Source: Malachius bipustulatus | Lineage: Eukaryota; Arthropoda; Insecta; Coleoptera; Melyridae | Reading direction: 5' to 3' | Assembly: GCA_910589415.1 (NCBI GenBank) | Contig: OU342630.1 | Location: forward strand, 8,370,001-8,434,000 | DNA: 64,000 nt | Part shown: positions 11,523-22,806 of the stretch, piece by piece | Layout: each line of letters starts with the position of its first letter | How positions within the stretch are numbered: the first letter of the stretch is position 1 | Translations under genes and position numbers: made by a program | Notes under the pieces: generated by a model | What the model was told of the DNA's origin: nothing | Seen by the model: only the letters and a program-made list of their open reading frames with translations | The model's database searches: none

Positions 11523-12268
11523 TTCTGATGTGTGTAGGTACGGCGATATCATCGTTGGGCTTGATTCATTGTGGCTCTCAGTAGGATAGGTAGGGAGAAT
11601 GGTTTAAAAAGAGCGACAGTCGGATAGTTAGGGTTAATTAATTCCTACTAAAACTCGAGAACAAACCACCTGTTCTATTATTATAATTACTTTTATTAAT
11701 AATGTTTAGCAGCCAAGGCACTTCTCCATCCGCTCAGTCGAGGTACGTATGTTATCTTTCTGTAATTATTCTTGTTATCGCGTATCGCGACACCGGTGGG
11801 TGCCGAGTTCAAGATGGCTGTTGAAATTTTTCATGCTTTTGTTTAAAAAATTGAATTTTTGTGCTACCACAAGCTTTGGTTCCGATAATACCCACAAAAC
11901 TTTTGCTGTTCTAGTAATAACTTTATTTTTAATTCCCAGTTAGAGAATGAAGTTCCATTGAATTCTTACATACAAAAATTATTTACGCTCTTTTCCGCCA
12001 TTTTTTTGTTTTTGTTCCTATTTACTTTTCGGTTTTTACTGGATTTCTGGAGTACTAGGCCCATAATAGCCTGTAGAAGATTGTGCCATTGACTAATAAT
12101 TAAAGTAATTTAAATTTCTGAACCGTTAAGAATCGTCTATTGAAACAAAAATTTATTACCTAAACAACCACCCTTTGGGAAGTAAACGATCCCTCACCTA
12201 TTTTGCCAGCAATCTCAGGTAAAGTGTAGTCCCATTCAAGATATAATGCTCCTCATGGTCAGCCTGTA

Positions 12269-12870
12269 CAGTGCCCGCCAAAAAGTCTACACCATATGGG
12301 AAATCTTTTTGTTTTCCATTTGGAAATTCACTCAGAAATGAAAGAGGATTTAAAAAATAATTTTGTTTTCATAAAAAAGCAGTGGCGTACTTTTTTTTCA
12401 AAAATATTAAGTGTAACTTGACTTGCACGAACGCCACTGCTACAATAACTTGAAGTTATACGTTGGGAAATGCCTCTTGATGCATGGAAGGTGTACACAA
12501 ATTTTCACGAAAATATCTCGATTGTTATCAAAGTTATTATTAAAAAACGATTTTTTTCTTGAAACTTCAACACATTAAAAAGTTAAGTCTCTCAGGACAT
12601 TAAGGACATACGTTTACACTTACTTTTTTTCTTAAAATGATCTCATCAATCACCCCCTGAATTTTCTGGGTTTATTTTAGATACACCCTGTGTAATATTC
12701 TTACAGTGGGTATTATAAAGGCTGTCTAAGTTACCAGATAGATTTCTGTGACCGTTTCTAAAGGAGGTATTGTCTACCTAGATGGAAAATATAACATTGG
12801 GGTTTTTCTGGACATGAAGATGATTTGACGTTGATATATCTTCTGACCTGACCTGACCATGTCAGAAGCC
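12269..12870. repeat. Fragments of several TA-type MITEs
   Basis: CAGTGCCCGCCAAAAAGTCT follows the TA shared with the preceding element. The stretch 12540-12694 resembles the right half of the CAGGGTGTTTTGTAATTG family (AAGTTAAGTCTCTCAGGACAT, ending ACACCCTGTG). The stretch at 12706 onward, GGGTATTATAAAGGC, resembles the MITE at 18658. None is complete. Confidence 0.5.
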
Positions 12871-12970
12871 GTTTTAATTGAATTAAAAAAATTAAAAAAA
12901 AATATCTGAAACTCTTTCTTATTATCTCTGAAACATCATCAGCTGTTTTGTTTTACGTTCTTATCTTTTA

Positions 12971-13169
12971 TTTTTTTTTTATAAAAAAAGAGGGAACATC
13001 GGTCTAAACTGTGTAGATAAGACATAGTCGTTCCACTCATTTAAAATTAAAAAAAAAGTTTTATAAACGAACACAAACAACCATGCCGGACTGGGATTAG
13101 AACCCAGTCGGGGGCAGTCTCAGCGGCTTAGTAGTCTGTACTTTAACCTGTTGAGCTGTCGCTCGCTCC
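12971..13169 (-). mobile_element. tRNA-derived SINE, copy 1
   Basis: The minus-strand head is tRNA-like with a B-box-like GGTTCTAATCCCAG. It is followed by a unique body ending ACACAGTTTAGACCGATGTT, CCCTCTT and an A-rich tail. A direct repeat ATCTTTTA flanks it (12963-12970 and 13170-13177). It shares head, body and tail with the SINE at 41333-41562. Confidence 0.8.
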
Positions 13170-13540
13170 ATCTTTTAATGAATTTGTTATACTGCAACTG
13201 TTAAACCATATCTAAATAGGTGTCATTGAATGATGTGACAAAACTGTAGGTACCCCGTTTATGTATTTTTTGTGAGGAGTAGATATTTAAATATTACCAA
13301 CAACAATAATTATTATTTAACAAATCGATCAACAATAAACTCACTTTTATAAAGTACAAATGCACGAGCATAAAGTTTAACCTAAATAAAAGTGAAATTT
13401 TAAAGTTTACAAAACTGATTTTTTTTAATTTCCAGATGGCTACTTATATATTTTTTTCTATGTATATAAAACATCCAATATATTATTATGACAGAATATA
13501 AATAGTGTCTCAAAGGACATTTATTATAATTTCTACTATA

Positions 13541-14382
13541 TAGGGTGTTTTGTAATTGAATGTCAATATTTAAAGGGGTGATTTTTGGGTCCATTTTAAG
13601 AAGAAAACTTCATAACAACGTATGTCCTAAAAGTCTTAACTTTTGAGATACAGGGTGGTAAAGTTCTTAAAAATAAATAATTTTTTCATAATATCTGTAA
13701 TACCGCTCTGGATATTTTAATGAAATTTAATAGACAGGTATTACTCATCAAGAGGCATTTTTTCATGTACCATATTTCGTTACAAGTATATAGTCAAGTA
13801 TATACAAGTATATAGTCACATCTTGCAGAATTTTACCTGCATATTTATATATTTTTTTATTGTCATTTAACGACAATCTTGTGACCATGCAGAGAAACAG
13901 ATTTTATTTTTTTAGGCGAAAACCGTGCTTCGGATTTAAAAAAAATAAGTAATCAAATTTGCTTGTAAATGGATGGGGATTCCAAAAATGACTTCTATTC
14001 TTGATAGAAATCATTTTCTATAATTCTTGAAATCATTCTTGATAGAATTGACAGAAATCAGTGGCGTACCATCAATGTCTGCTAAAATATGCCGGTAAAA
14101 TTCTGCACGATCGTGCACCATCGTCACTAATGGAAATAAAATGAAACGTGGTACATAAAAAAAATGCCCCTTGATGCGTAATACCTGTATACGAAATTTC
14201 ATTAAAATATACAGAGCGGTATTACAGATATTACAAAAAAATGATTTATTTAATTAGGACTTTACCACCCTGTATCTCAAAAGTTAAGACTTTTAGGACA
14301 TACGTTCTAATGAAGTTTTCTTCTTAAAATGGACCCAAAAATCACCCCCTTAAATATTGACATTCAATTATATAACACCCTG
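13541..14382. mobile_element. MITE family A, copy 1
   Basis: The arms start AGGGTGTTTTGTAATTGAAT with TA on both sides (13539-13540 and 14383-14384). Subterminal GGGGTGATTTTTGGGTCCAT and the AGTTAAGACT motif are mirrored at both ends. A short local duplication of CAAGTATATAGTCA lies near 13795-13822. Other copies are at 34436-35200 and 60748-62704. Confidence 0.85.
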
Positions 14383-14793
14383 TATAGCCTGTCTATTTCT
14401 CTTTTTTATTTTTATTTGTAGGTGCTGAATTAATCTGTAATAAGCTGTTATAGATTATAGATGTAGTACAAAGAAAAAAGGAAAATAAATGTCACTTATT
14501 TTCCTAATATAAACCTGTAAAGTTTTTGTTAGATCAGCTTGCATTAATTAAAAGTTTAAAATTAATCTGAGAAGTCAGTAATTTAGATCTTTGTTTTATG
14601 AAAGTTTGTATTAAGAAATAATTATGTTAGATATCTGTAATTAATAATGTGCCATTGTCTTTATTTTGTGCAATTTTATTTTATAGTCAATATATAAAAA
14701 CTATTAAGTAATAATAAAGGACAGTCCAATTACTGTGATCATTTTTATATTAACCGAGTAAAATTTGATTTGTTTGTAATTTGCGTACCTAAA
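14383..14793. other. Unassigned AT-rich intergenic sequence
   Basis: No gene, inverted repeat or retroelement similarity recognised. Confidence 0.4.
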
Positions 14794-14819
14794 GCTCAGA
14801 TCCAAAATAGTAGTCACTA

Positions 14820-14930
14820 ACTGACATTACTGAAACAGCAATTTCAGAGAATCGGCACGCAGAAACTGATGTTTAAAGGAAAATTTTCTGCTTGCCGCTT
14901 ATCCAAAATCGTTTTTTTAGTAATGTCAGT
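14820..14930. mobile_element. 111-bp MITE inserted in a TIR
   Basis: The ends ACTGACATTACT and AGTAATGTCAGT are perfect inverted repeats flanked by TA (14818-14819 and 14931-14932). Removing it restores the host TIR, which matches the intact right arm (CACTATGCTCTGT). Confidence 0.85.
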
Positions 14931-15130
14931 TATACTCTGTACACTGAGTGTTGTCTGTTGTGATAACTAAGGATACATCATCTCGTTATGTTTCTTACTC
15001 CTTCTATTGCATTGCATAGTCAATCGAGTTAAATTGGGACGTATTGTCAGAAATACGTTTGAATCGTCATCAATTCTAAAAAGATGAGCGAGAGTGAGAC
15101 GGAAGTACGACTCGCGTCTTGATAGGCTTA

Positions 15131-15860
15131 TGGCGAATTCGAGTTACTGCACTTTTCTGCTCCGGGTGCGCACCGAGACGGAATCTCGTGTTCGATTTGT
15201 AGGACTCCGTTCCAGTGCTTTTCGTAATCGTATTCGAGTTAAAGTGAACTCTAGCGGTGCATATCGTAATTGTGTTCGAGTTACACTTGCTCTCTGGCAG
15301 TGCATAGGAAAATATGTTCGAGTCGTATGGCGGAACTGTCCCGGAGCAAAATAAACTGCACCGTCAAATTTGACGGTGCATCGGTGCACTCCCATAAATT
15401 TAGAGGTTAGAAATAGCGGGAAAATTAAATACTGATTCCTTACTGATTCCTAGTAATTCCTTAAACCAAAAATTTGTGGATAAGTACATTTTACGTATTG
15501 TATGGATTACAATTAACTTATTACAATAATTAAAATGGATCACGCCTTGTAGTTCCACGACTCTGTTATAATAAGAATAACATCATAACAACAAACAACC
15601 GTGATATGTATAGGATAGGGATAGGTAGAAGGCTATATTGAAAATGCAGACTGGAGGGAAACTGGATTGCACACTGCACTGCACCGGTGCATGGCGCTCT
15701 GGCTCTGGCTCTGGTTCTGGCCTGCCCTGACACAGTTCGGTTCCATACAGAGTCGAAATGCGAAAGTTCTGCTCCGGACTGGAGCAGAATTCTGGGCAGA
15801 ACTGATTCAGAGACAGATCGATCTCGCTCCGAGCAAGTGCAGCCAACTCGAATTCGCTAA
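15131..15860. mobile_element. Nested element with GGCGAATTCGAGTT termini
   Basis: The left end TGGCGAATTCGAGTTACTGC pairs with AACTCGAATTCGCTAA at the right, with TA duplicated (15129-15130 and 15861-15862). It is absent from the related copy at 36916-37715, which shows the empty site. Locally GC-rich, with a 24-bp perfect palindrome at 15357-15380. Open frames of 80-87 codons inside show no known domain. Confidence 0.75.
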
Positions 15861-17005
15861 TAGATTGATAAGATTGTCGTCCAGCTCATCGGCTACTGTC
15901 AGTTGACAGTGACAGCGTAATGAGGTTTGTTATTTGAAACGTTTTTAATACGAAATTAGCAGAATTACCTGTGATATTGTACGATGTGATAAACTACGAG
16001 TAACTTATTAATTGCATGAATGCCTTAAAATCTATTGCCTTGTTTTTCTAACGTTTAAAAAAAACGGATTGGGTACTTATATTCTCGCAACGAACTACAA
16101 AAAATTACACAAAATGCCTGGGAAACGATTGAACTCCCTAGGACGTGCTCTTGTGTGGTTAAATTGCTAGGATATTTTACTGCAGACACAGAAAACGGAG
16201 GTGTTATGCTTTCTTTCAAACGCCAACCAGCAGGTAGGTGACATGCTATTTCTAATCATAATATAACAATTCACACGCCACTGACACGAACTGCGATACC
16301 ACATCTGGTTCGATTTAGAAATAAGTGTATGAATCAAATCGAATTAAATGATATTGTTTAGCCAGAATCAGTGTGGCATGACAACGGACAACACTCAGTG
16401 GACAGAGCATAGTGACTACTATTTTGGATCTGAGCTATAATTGAAAACGTAAAAAATGTTTACAAGTCCATTCTTCTTAGGAGTATTTCTGCAAATTGTG
16501 GGTGTTATTGAAAAAGATTCTTTGTACTTAATATTATTATAAGCAATACACGGTGGTAAAAACTCGAGATGTTCTAAGTGAGCATGACTAGTTGCAGCCA
16601 TGGTGTAAGATATATCGCTAAAATAAGCGAAGTCAAAAGAAGAATAATCTCGTAAGATGTGGTTGATAAAACACTGGAACATTTGTGCCACTTTTCATAG
16701 ACTAAATCTGTTCCGATTCTCGGTTCGACGGCATAACTAGATAATTAGCAATTGAGCTACCTCTACAATAAAAATCCCTAGAAACGAAAACTAGATGGCA
16801 TCTTAGCTCCGACTAGCTATACAGTGAGAACCACAGAACGCAGAACATCAGAAAATATATGACTAGTCTAATTTACTTTGTTGAACCATTTAAAATTGAA
16901 CATGGTTGATCAGTGCATCTCCAACAAAGCCGAAACAATACGTTGTAACAATACTGTAGTCATGATTACGTTCGAGAATTGTTGAATTAGCGTTAGTGAG
17001 TTATA

Positions 17006-17246
17006 GGGTGGAGTGCTAGAACGCTAATTGAAGATTTGTCAGATAATTATTATTGATTTTAAATTGCAAATTTTGAAAATAGGGTGAATAATTTGAACGG
17101 TCTTTCATTTTTTATCAGTAATTAACTCTTCTAAAAGGGGGTTGAGTTTATTTCCAGCAATATCAGACCAACATTTTGACAATACAGGGCATTTTAAAAT
17201 CAGTAATTATCTGGCAGATCTGTAATTAACGTTCTAGCAGTCCACC
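17006..17246. mobile_element. 241-bp MITE with GGGTGGAGTGCTAGAACG termini
   Basis: GGGTGGAGTGCTAGAACGCT at the left and ACGTTCTAGCAGTCCACC at the right are inverted repeats. The pairing continues inward (CAGATAATTATTATTG against AGTAATTATCTG). Confidence 0.75.
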
Positions 17247-17247
17247 G

Positions 17248-17655
17248 ATAGTCCGATAAAGTTTAAAAAGTCACACGTATCGATTAAGAATACACATCCT
17301 TTTGATTGTTCGATTTATTTTGTTTCCTATACGTGGTTTTCATAGAAACCGTCCAGTTTGTCTAAACACTCCATCCCGCATAAATAAGTATACGTCAACA
17401 TTGGTTTTGAATGAGAATTAAATTAACAGCTCAAAGGATAGAGTGTCATTACGTGAATAAATTTTCTGTAGTTGTCAGTGGCTCTCAAACTGATGTAAGC
17501 GATTTAATTCATTGTTTGAATGATTCCTTCAATAACACTTACGCTCGTTCGCAACTTGACATTTAACTTTTTGACATTTTCTGGTGAAATTAAAAATATT
17601 AATTCGGACGGTTACTGTGACGTCACATCTGACTTTTTAAACTTAATCCTACCAT
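17248..17655. mobile_element. MITE family B, copy 1
   Basis: About 405 bp, nearly identical to 50509-50925. The subterminal inverted match is AAAGTTTAAAAAGTCA against TGACTTTTTAAACTT. Non-coding. It abuts the previous MITE within a few bases. Confidence 0.8.
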
Positions 17656-17919
17656 ATTTAAAATAGAACATAGGGATTCTGTATTGAAAGTCCATGCAAT
17701 AAATCATTTTTTAATTTTTTAGTTAAAATGAATAGAAATTATTTCAAAATATAAAATAGTTTAACTTTATACTGTAGGATTTTTATTTAGGTTAATTAAC
17801 ACATTTAAATTCGTCTTCAATATTAATTAAACCTTCGTCTTCTCGTCTTGAACACCTCTCTCGTCTTCGTCTTTAATAATTCACTCATCTTTACCTTTAA
17901 CTAATAATCTGTTAAGCAT

Positions 17920-18275
17920 CAGACGATGCTTAACATAAGTCTTAGGGACAGAATAAGGAATGAAGAAATCCGACAAAAAACCAAAGTCGTAGATATAATA
18001 ACACGTATTGCTGAGTTGAAATGGCAATGGGTGGGACATGTAGCTAGACACGACCAATCGAGATGGACGTCTAAACTGACACATTGGCGACCAAGACAAA
18101 CCAAGCGTAGCATGGGAAGACCGCAAAGAAGATGGCTGGATGATATTAAGCAACATGCGGGAAATAGGTGGTTTCCTTGGCACAAGACAGGACAGCATGG
18201 AGAAACATGAAAGAGGCCTACGTCCAGGAGTGGACAGCAGAAAATGGCTGAGGAAGAAGAAGAAGAATAATCTGT
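17920..18275 (+). mobile_element. RTE-clade LINE, 3' end only
   Basis: The translated end of an RTE-type ORF is clear: ISLRDRIRNEEIRQKTKVVD, then LKWQWVGHVAR, then RSMGRPQRRWLDD and, after a frameshift, AWRNMKEAYVQEWTAENG. It ends in an AAGAAG-type repeat tail, as RTE elements do. It is heavily 5'-truncated and dead. Confidence 0.85.
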
Positions 18276-18279
18276 ACAC

Positions 18280-18657
18280 TCGTCTTACTCATAACTTTTC
18301 ACTAGTCTTACTGACACTCTAATAATTGTCATAAAAATAATGTCGAATCAGGAGTCGCGTTCTGTTTTCATCCCACAATACTAATTAGGTATTCTATGTA
18401 TGTACCTACCTACTTACACAGAAACAAAATAAGTGTAAATTAAATTTTACAGTGTGTAAATTATTATTATAAAACAGTATACGGTTTAAGAGAAGAAATA
18501 TTATTCACAAAGGTTTATATGAACAAAATTATAGGGTGTTCGAAAACGAACCCATTTTGGAGTAGGTCCTGACGCAAAGAGGTTTGTCTTAGCTTAATCC
18601 TGTGAGCTGAGTCACACGCAGTGGAGAATAAAATGAAGAACAATGATAATTGATTTA
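18280..18657. other. Unassigned; one solitary element end
   Basis: GGGTGTTCGAAAACGAACCC at 18535 is a small palindrome resembling the terminus of a TA element. No partner end was found. No gene. Confidence 0.4.
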
Positions 18658-18876
18658 CAGCGGGTATTATAAAGGCTTATTAAGTTAACGGGCAGATTTC
18701 TGTGTCAATTTCTGAAGAAGGTATCTAGTCTAAGTGGAAATTTTTTAATTTTATCTATTCTTGACATGAAAGTCATTACAAAAATGTTAATAAAAGTCAT
18801 TTGACGTATATTTGACGGATATTAGCTTCAAAAACGAGCACAGAAATCTGCCCGTTAGCCTTTATAATATCGGCTG
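18658..18876. mobile_element. 219-bp MITE with CAGCGGGTATTATAAAGG termini
   Basis: CAGCGGGTATTATAAAGGCT and AGCCTTTATAATATCGGCTG are inverted. The arms continue with GGGCAGATTTCTGTG and its complement. A related partial copy begins near 12704. Confidence 0.75.
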
Positions 18877-19859
18877 TCAGTATGTTTAATTATTAATAGG
18901 ACTAATTGAACACTTTTTATTCTTAACGAAACCCCCATTTTTTTCATGAATTTCGATTCCTCTGAATCAAAAAAGAAACTTTTGTTTGAAAAATTTTCCA
19001 TGAAAATGTTGTTTTTGACCAATAAATTGCGATGGATCGAATTTTTCGCTTTTTTTTGGATTGGCTTGATTATCCGTTGGATGATGTAGAATTACCAGGA
19101 GAATCGTCATTTGCGAGAAGGTGAAGCGTTTCATCATGAAGTGCCTCATAAGGAGCAGGGTAGGAGAAGCTGGATTTCCCTAGAAACGCTGTTTTCAATT
19201 TTCCGGCCTTCACTTTAACTGATTTAATTTTTTTTCAGTTGCCCCCTTTTATGTGTGCCCCTGTGTCATTTGCGCAAGATTTTTTTATAACTTTTTTTCT
19301 AGTGTACGGATTTTCTTAAAATTTGACACACTTGCCACTGATGTTGTTTTACATCCTTGGTCCAAATTATACTTGAATCCCTCGAAATCGAACGGCCTTA
19401 ACTGCCCTTGACCTTCAAAAAAGACCTATAACTTTTTTCTTAATATTTTTTTCTGAGTTTTGAAGACTCACAATTGAAGAACATGAAGAAATATTCGGAA
19501 AAGGTCCTCTTTGTCTATCACGATAAAATTACCTGTTTCTGAGAAAAACTGTTTTAAAAATTTGCTTGCACTAAAATTGATCACATAATATGACCTGACT
19601 ATGGAAAATTTCAAAAAGCCAATTTCAAGAACGGTGAAAAATGTTCATAATTGAATCACATAAAAATACACTATTTCTGCGATTGATGCGCAAGAAGGGT
19701 TTTTAAACATCATGCCAAGCATGACATAGCTGGATGCTTTGGCGTGTTGACGATTAACCTGTATGCACTTCATGTTGGACATTAAGTTGCGGTGTGGGAG
19801 AGGTATTTGTAAACGGAAAAGCGAGGGAAGGTAAAGGTATGGGGAAACAGTATTTCTGA
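18877..19859. other. Unassigned intergenic sequence
   Basis: No gene recognised. The 60-75 codon open frames here lack known motifs. Probably old repeat-derived sequence. Confidence 0.4.
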
Positions 19860-20590
19860 CTGTAAGCTAAGTGGATTATCCGCATTAGCTGCAGCAGAAA
19901 CTTTTTTGATTTTGTTTTTGGGGTACGTTTTACGGTTCCCCCTTTTTTGCCCTGTGACGAAGCCTTCCCGAGACGCAAAGGATTAGGTGGTTTAATTCCA
20001 CCACCTCCTGATTCCCAGGAGGTTTTTTTATTTCACTTTTTTTTTTCAGGGGAAATTTGTTGCTCCTGGTCTAGCAGAATTGGGCTGTTTCTTGTAGTCG
20101 GGTTAGAACGGATCTCCATATCTTCTTCAGTTGCCTGAAGATCGAGGTTTTAGTTCTCGAGGTCGATCTAGAGATTTTATTGGTTCTCCTCGTAAGAGAA
20201 AGTTTGTTTTACACTCTCCATGAATGTCCCACGAGTGACTGGGAAAAGTTGGTTCAATCCTGCAAAGCCCGCATGCAAGGAGTAAGGCCCAATATAATGC
20301 GGGGTGCACCAGGTGCCCCGAAGATTGAACTACCCACAGTCATGCATCTCTTTCGTGTTCGCAATACCGCCTCCTTGAGATTGAGGATGTTTTTATAGGG
20401 GTGTACTGGTGCCTCGTCCACGCAGGATGGTGCACCGGATGGTTACGTCAAGACCATCTCTCTGTGCGCGAGACATGACCAAAGACAAAGTGATACGGTT
20501 TAATGAGAGCCGACATTTTGACATTCTCCGGCGCCGTTGCCCCTAGTGCAAACCTTCTGTTACGACACGACAACTAGGTTGGGGGATTAT
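19860..20590 (-). mobile_element. LINE 5' region fragment (5' UTR and ORF1 start)
   Basis: It shares blocks with 10485-10000: CTCTCTGTGCGCG, GATACGG, CGGCGCCGTT, CCCCTAGTGCA and CGACACGACAACTAGGTT. On the minus strand an ORF1-like basic, Pro/Gly-rich segment follows (MEIRSNPTTRNSPILLDQE, then GGGGIKPPNPLRLGKASSQG with one stop between). It breaks off near 19860 with no pol region. Confidence 0.6.
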
Positions 20591-20630
20591 TTGATTTTAG
20601 ACAAATATTAAATTAATGTTAGATAATATA

Positions 20631-21138
20631 CAGCGTGTTAAGAAAATGACGGATAAACTCTTCAGTACATAGAGGGCTAACTCAGTAAACTATGGGAAAA
20701 ATAATTTTTAAAAATCCAGAGCTAGATTTTAAAAGATATAAGCAAAATATTGAACAATAAATTTGGCAAAGTTTAACATGAAAACTGCTGGTATTTGGTA
20801 ATTTAATCTAATTTCTAACAATGTAGGTTCAAGGTATCAAAACCGTTGTTGCCAAATGCTTTTTTCAGCATCTTAGAAAAGAAAAAAAATTCTTATTAAA
20901 TTTTCCAAGCCAGTAAATACATCTTAAGCAATTTTTTTTTCAATTGATAACTTTTTTATATCTGTAAAATCATCTAGTTTTTGCAAATACCGAAAAACAA
21001 AGATAGTAAAATGTTAACTTTGGCATTTTTTATCTCACCAAATTGAAGACCAGAATTTTTTAAGTTATTTTTCCCGTACTCAACTGAGTGTTCCTTACAA
21101 TGTACTAAAGAGTTTATCCGTCATTTTCTTAACACCTG
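20631..21138. mobile_element. 508-bp MITE with CAGCGTGTTAAGAAAATG termini
   Basis: CAGCGTGTTAAGAAAATGAC and GTCATTTTCTTAACACCTG are inverted, flanked by TA (20629-20630 and 21139-21140). Arms pair for more than 40 bp. Confidence 0.85.
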
Positions 21139-21140
21139 TA

Positions 21141-22173
21141 TACAGCATGGTGATAAAGTTCCGCATACAGTTTTTTTCTGTTGGTTTTCGTCAATTGCTT
21201 TTTCAAATTTATCAAGTGCTTTTTCTACTCATAAAACGTCAGTGATTTTTCAATTTAAATTCCTTTATTGTCAAATTAAATTCCCTTTTATACCAAATGC
21301 TTTTCCAATCTTTATTGTACATACCTGTACATAAATAGGAAAAGCAATAATTGACATAAAGTGAAAACTGATTTGACATAAAAGGAAATTGATTGATAAA
21401 TCAATGACTAGTTACTTGAAAATAAGAAAATCTTTTTTTTTTTTGATTAATTTTTTTTTATTGCAGAAAATGACAATTCGGGATCAACTAAAGTAACTAA
21501 ACAATGATTTTTACCTGCCACACAAACACAACATTAAAATCAGTTGAACAATAATTATTATTACCTTATTATTATTATTATCAAATGTGTAAATTTATTT
21601 AATAGTGAAACTGGTAAGAAAGAGCAAAACTCATTTTTCATTTTTATTTATTACATTTCATTTGGTCATTCAAATGTACAATATTTATACATTTCACATT
21701 TCCAACAATGTACAAAAAACGCTATGATCAGTAATTTTAACGGTAGTTCTATTATACATTACAATAATAATTATTTATAATACTTTTGAATAATAAAAGG
21801 AATACATTAGTACCTACTATTTTAATTTTTGGTCATAAATAAACTGGAAAATTACCACCTTGACAAAAACTAACACAATTTGAATAAATTTTTTATTCAT
21901 TTATGCAAGATTTTAAAAATAAAATATAATTACTTTCTTTGAACATAAATTACAAGCACTTAGAGATAAATTCGGAAAATAATATAACAATATTACAAAA
22001 AATATAGGATGCTGAATAATGATGCAGAAACTCGATGGTACACTATTGAAGAACACTTGTTTGTAAATGGGAAAAAACTTATTGAAAAATATCGCTTTGG
22101 GAATAAAAAAAAAATCATGATTACATTATGTTTCTTAATAATAGTATACCATCGAGAAGTATAGCCTGTATAT
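21141..22173. other. AT-rich sequence without genes
   Basis: A lone CAGCATGGTGATAAAGTTCC near 21143 resembles an element terminus. There is an imperfect small palindrome around 21290-21345 (GCTTTTCC...GGAAAAGC). Otherwise nothing recognised. Confidence 0.4.
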
Positions 22174-22175
22174 TA

Positions 22176-22804
22176 CAGTGTGTCCCTAGATAGGAGCAAC
22201 AACTACATATAATAAAAGACAAAAAATTCTCGATTTGAATTTTCATTTTTTGGGGTTCAGCCCTGCTTGATAAAAGACTAGTTTCTAACATAATTTTAGT
22301 TGTGAAAAATCAAGTGTGCCTTGAAAATTAAAAAAAAAATATCTGGAGCAAAGTGCCTTTTGTGTATCCAATATGACGAAAGGTTACTTATATGAAAAAG
22401 TTGTTTAGAATCAACATTTAGGTTTCTATGCCAAATTTCAAAATCATCGGCCAACTATGATTTTTCTTTTTTTTAATGTTTACCTATTTCACAAAACCTA
22501 CAAAATAATTTTATTTAAACATTGTTAAATTATTCAAAAATTATAGTTGGCTGATGAATTTGAAATTTGATATAGAGGCTTAAATGTTCACTCCAAACAA
22601 CTTTGCTACATAATAGCAGGCACTTTGCTCCAGAGAAAAAAGTTTCTTGAAAATTTCGAAGGCATACTTGAATTTTAAAAACTAAAATTATGTTAGAAAT
22701 TAGGCTATAACCAGGCAGGACTGAACCACAAAAATGAAAATTGAAATCGAGAATTTTTTATCTTTTATAGGTAAGAGTAGTTTCACCTTTCCGGGGGCAC
22801 ACTG
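22176..22804. mobile_element. 629-bp MITE with CAGTGTGTCCC termini
   Basis: CAGTGTGTCCCTAGATAGGA and GGGGGCACACTG are inverted, flanked by TA (22174-22175 and 22805-22806). The arms remain complementary far inward (AATTCTCGATTTGAATTTTC against its complement; CTGGAGCAAAGTGCCT likewise). Confidence 0.85.
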
Positions 22805-22806
22805 TA

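Larger units (their letters stand above)
8614..12266. mobile_element. 3.65-kb composite element with CAAGGTGACCACGAGGAGCA termini
   Basis: The left end CAAGGTGACCACGAGGAGCA and right end TGCTCCTCATGGTCAGCCTG are inverted repeats, each flanked by TA (8612-8613 and 12267-12268). The interval contains a Copia RNase H remnant, a non-LTR insertion (9258-10485) and an inverted-repeat element (10831-11522). Either a TA-targeting DNA element received these later insertions, or the two ends are chance-paired relics. The TA flanks favour the former. Confidence 0.55.
14794..16435. mobile_element. Composite TIR element (family D, copy 1)
   Basis: The outer ends GCTCAGATCCAAAATAGTAG and CTACTATTTTGGATCTGAGC are inverted. 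The TIR continues CTCTGTACACTGAGTGTTGT, but in the left arm it is interrupted by a 111-bp MITE (14820-14930). A second insertion lies at 15131-15860. The element body is shared, in opposite orientation, with 36916-37715. Confidence 0.75.
16822..17777. mobile_element. Mariner-like fragment, copy 2, with two nested MITEs
   Basis: It starts CAGTGAGAACCACAGAACGC after TA. Its two outer parts (16822-17005 and about 17653-17777) match the right end of the element at 5734-6778 in inverse orientation. The 650 bp between them is inserted sequence (17006-17246 and 17248-17655). The other terminus is missing. Confidence 0.7.

Noticed and set aside
13076..13170. tRNA-like sequence with B box
   Set aside because: No complete cloverleaf, and it continues into a shared SINE body and A-rich tail, as at 41333-41562. 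Treated as SINE head, not a tRNA gene.
15094..15354. Overlapping open frames of 80-87 codons on both strands
   Set aside because: They lie in a GC-richer nested transposon with inverted ends. No domain, and both strands are open by composition.
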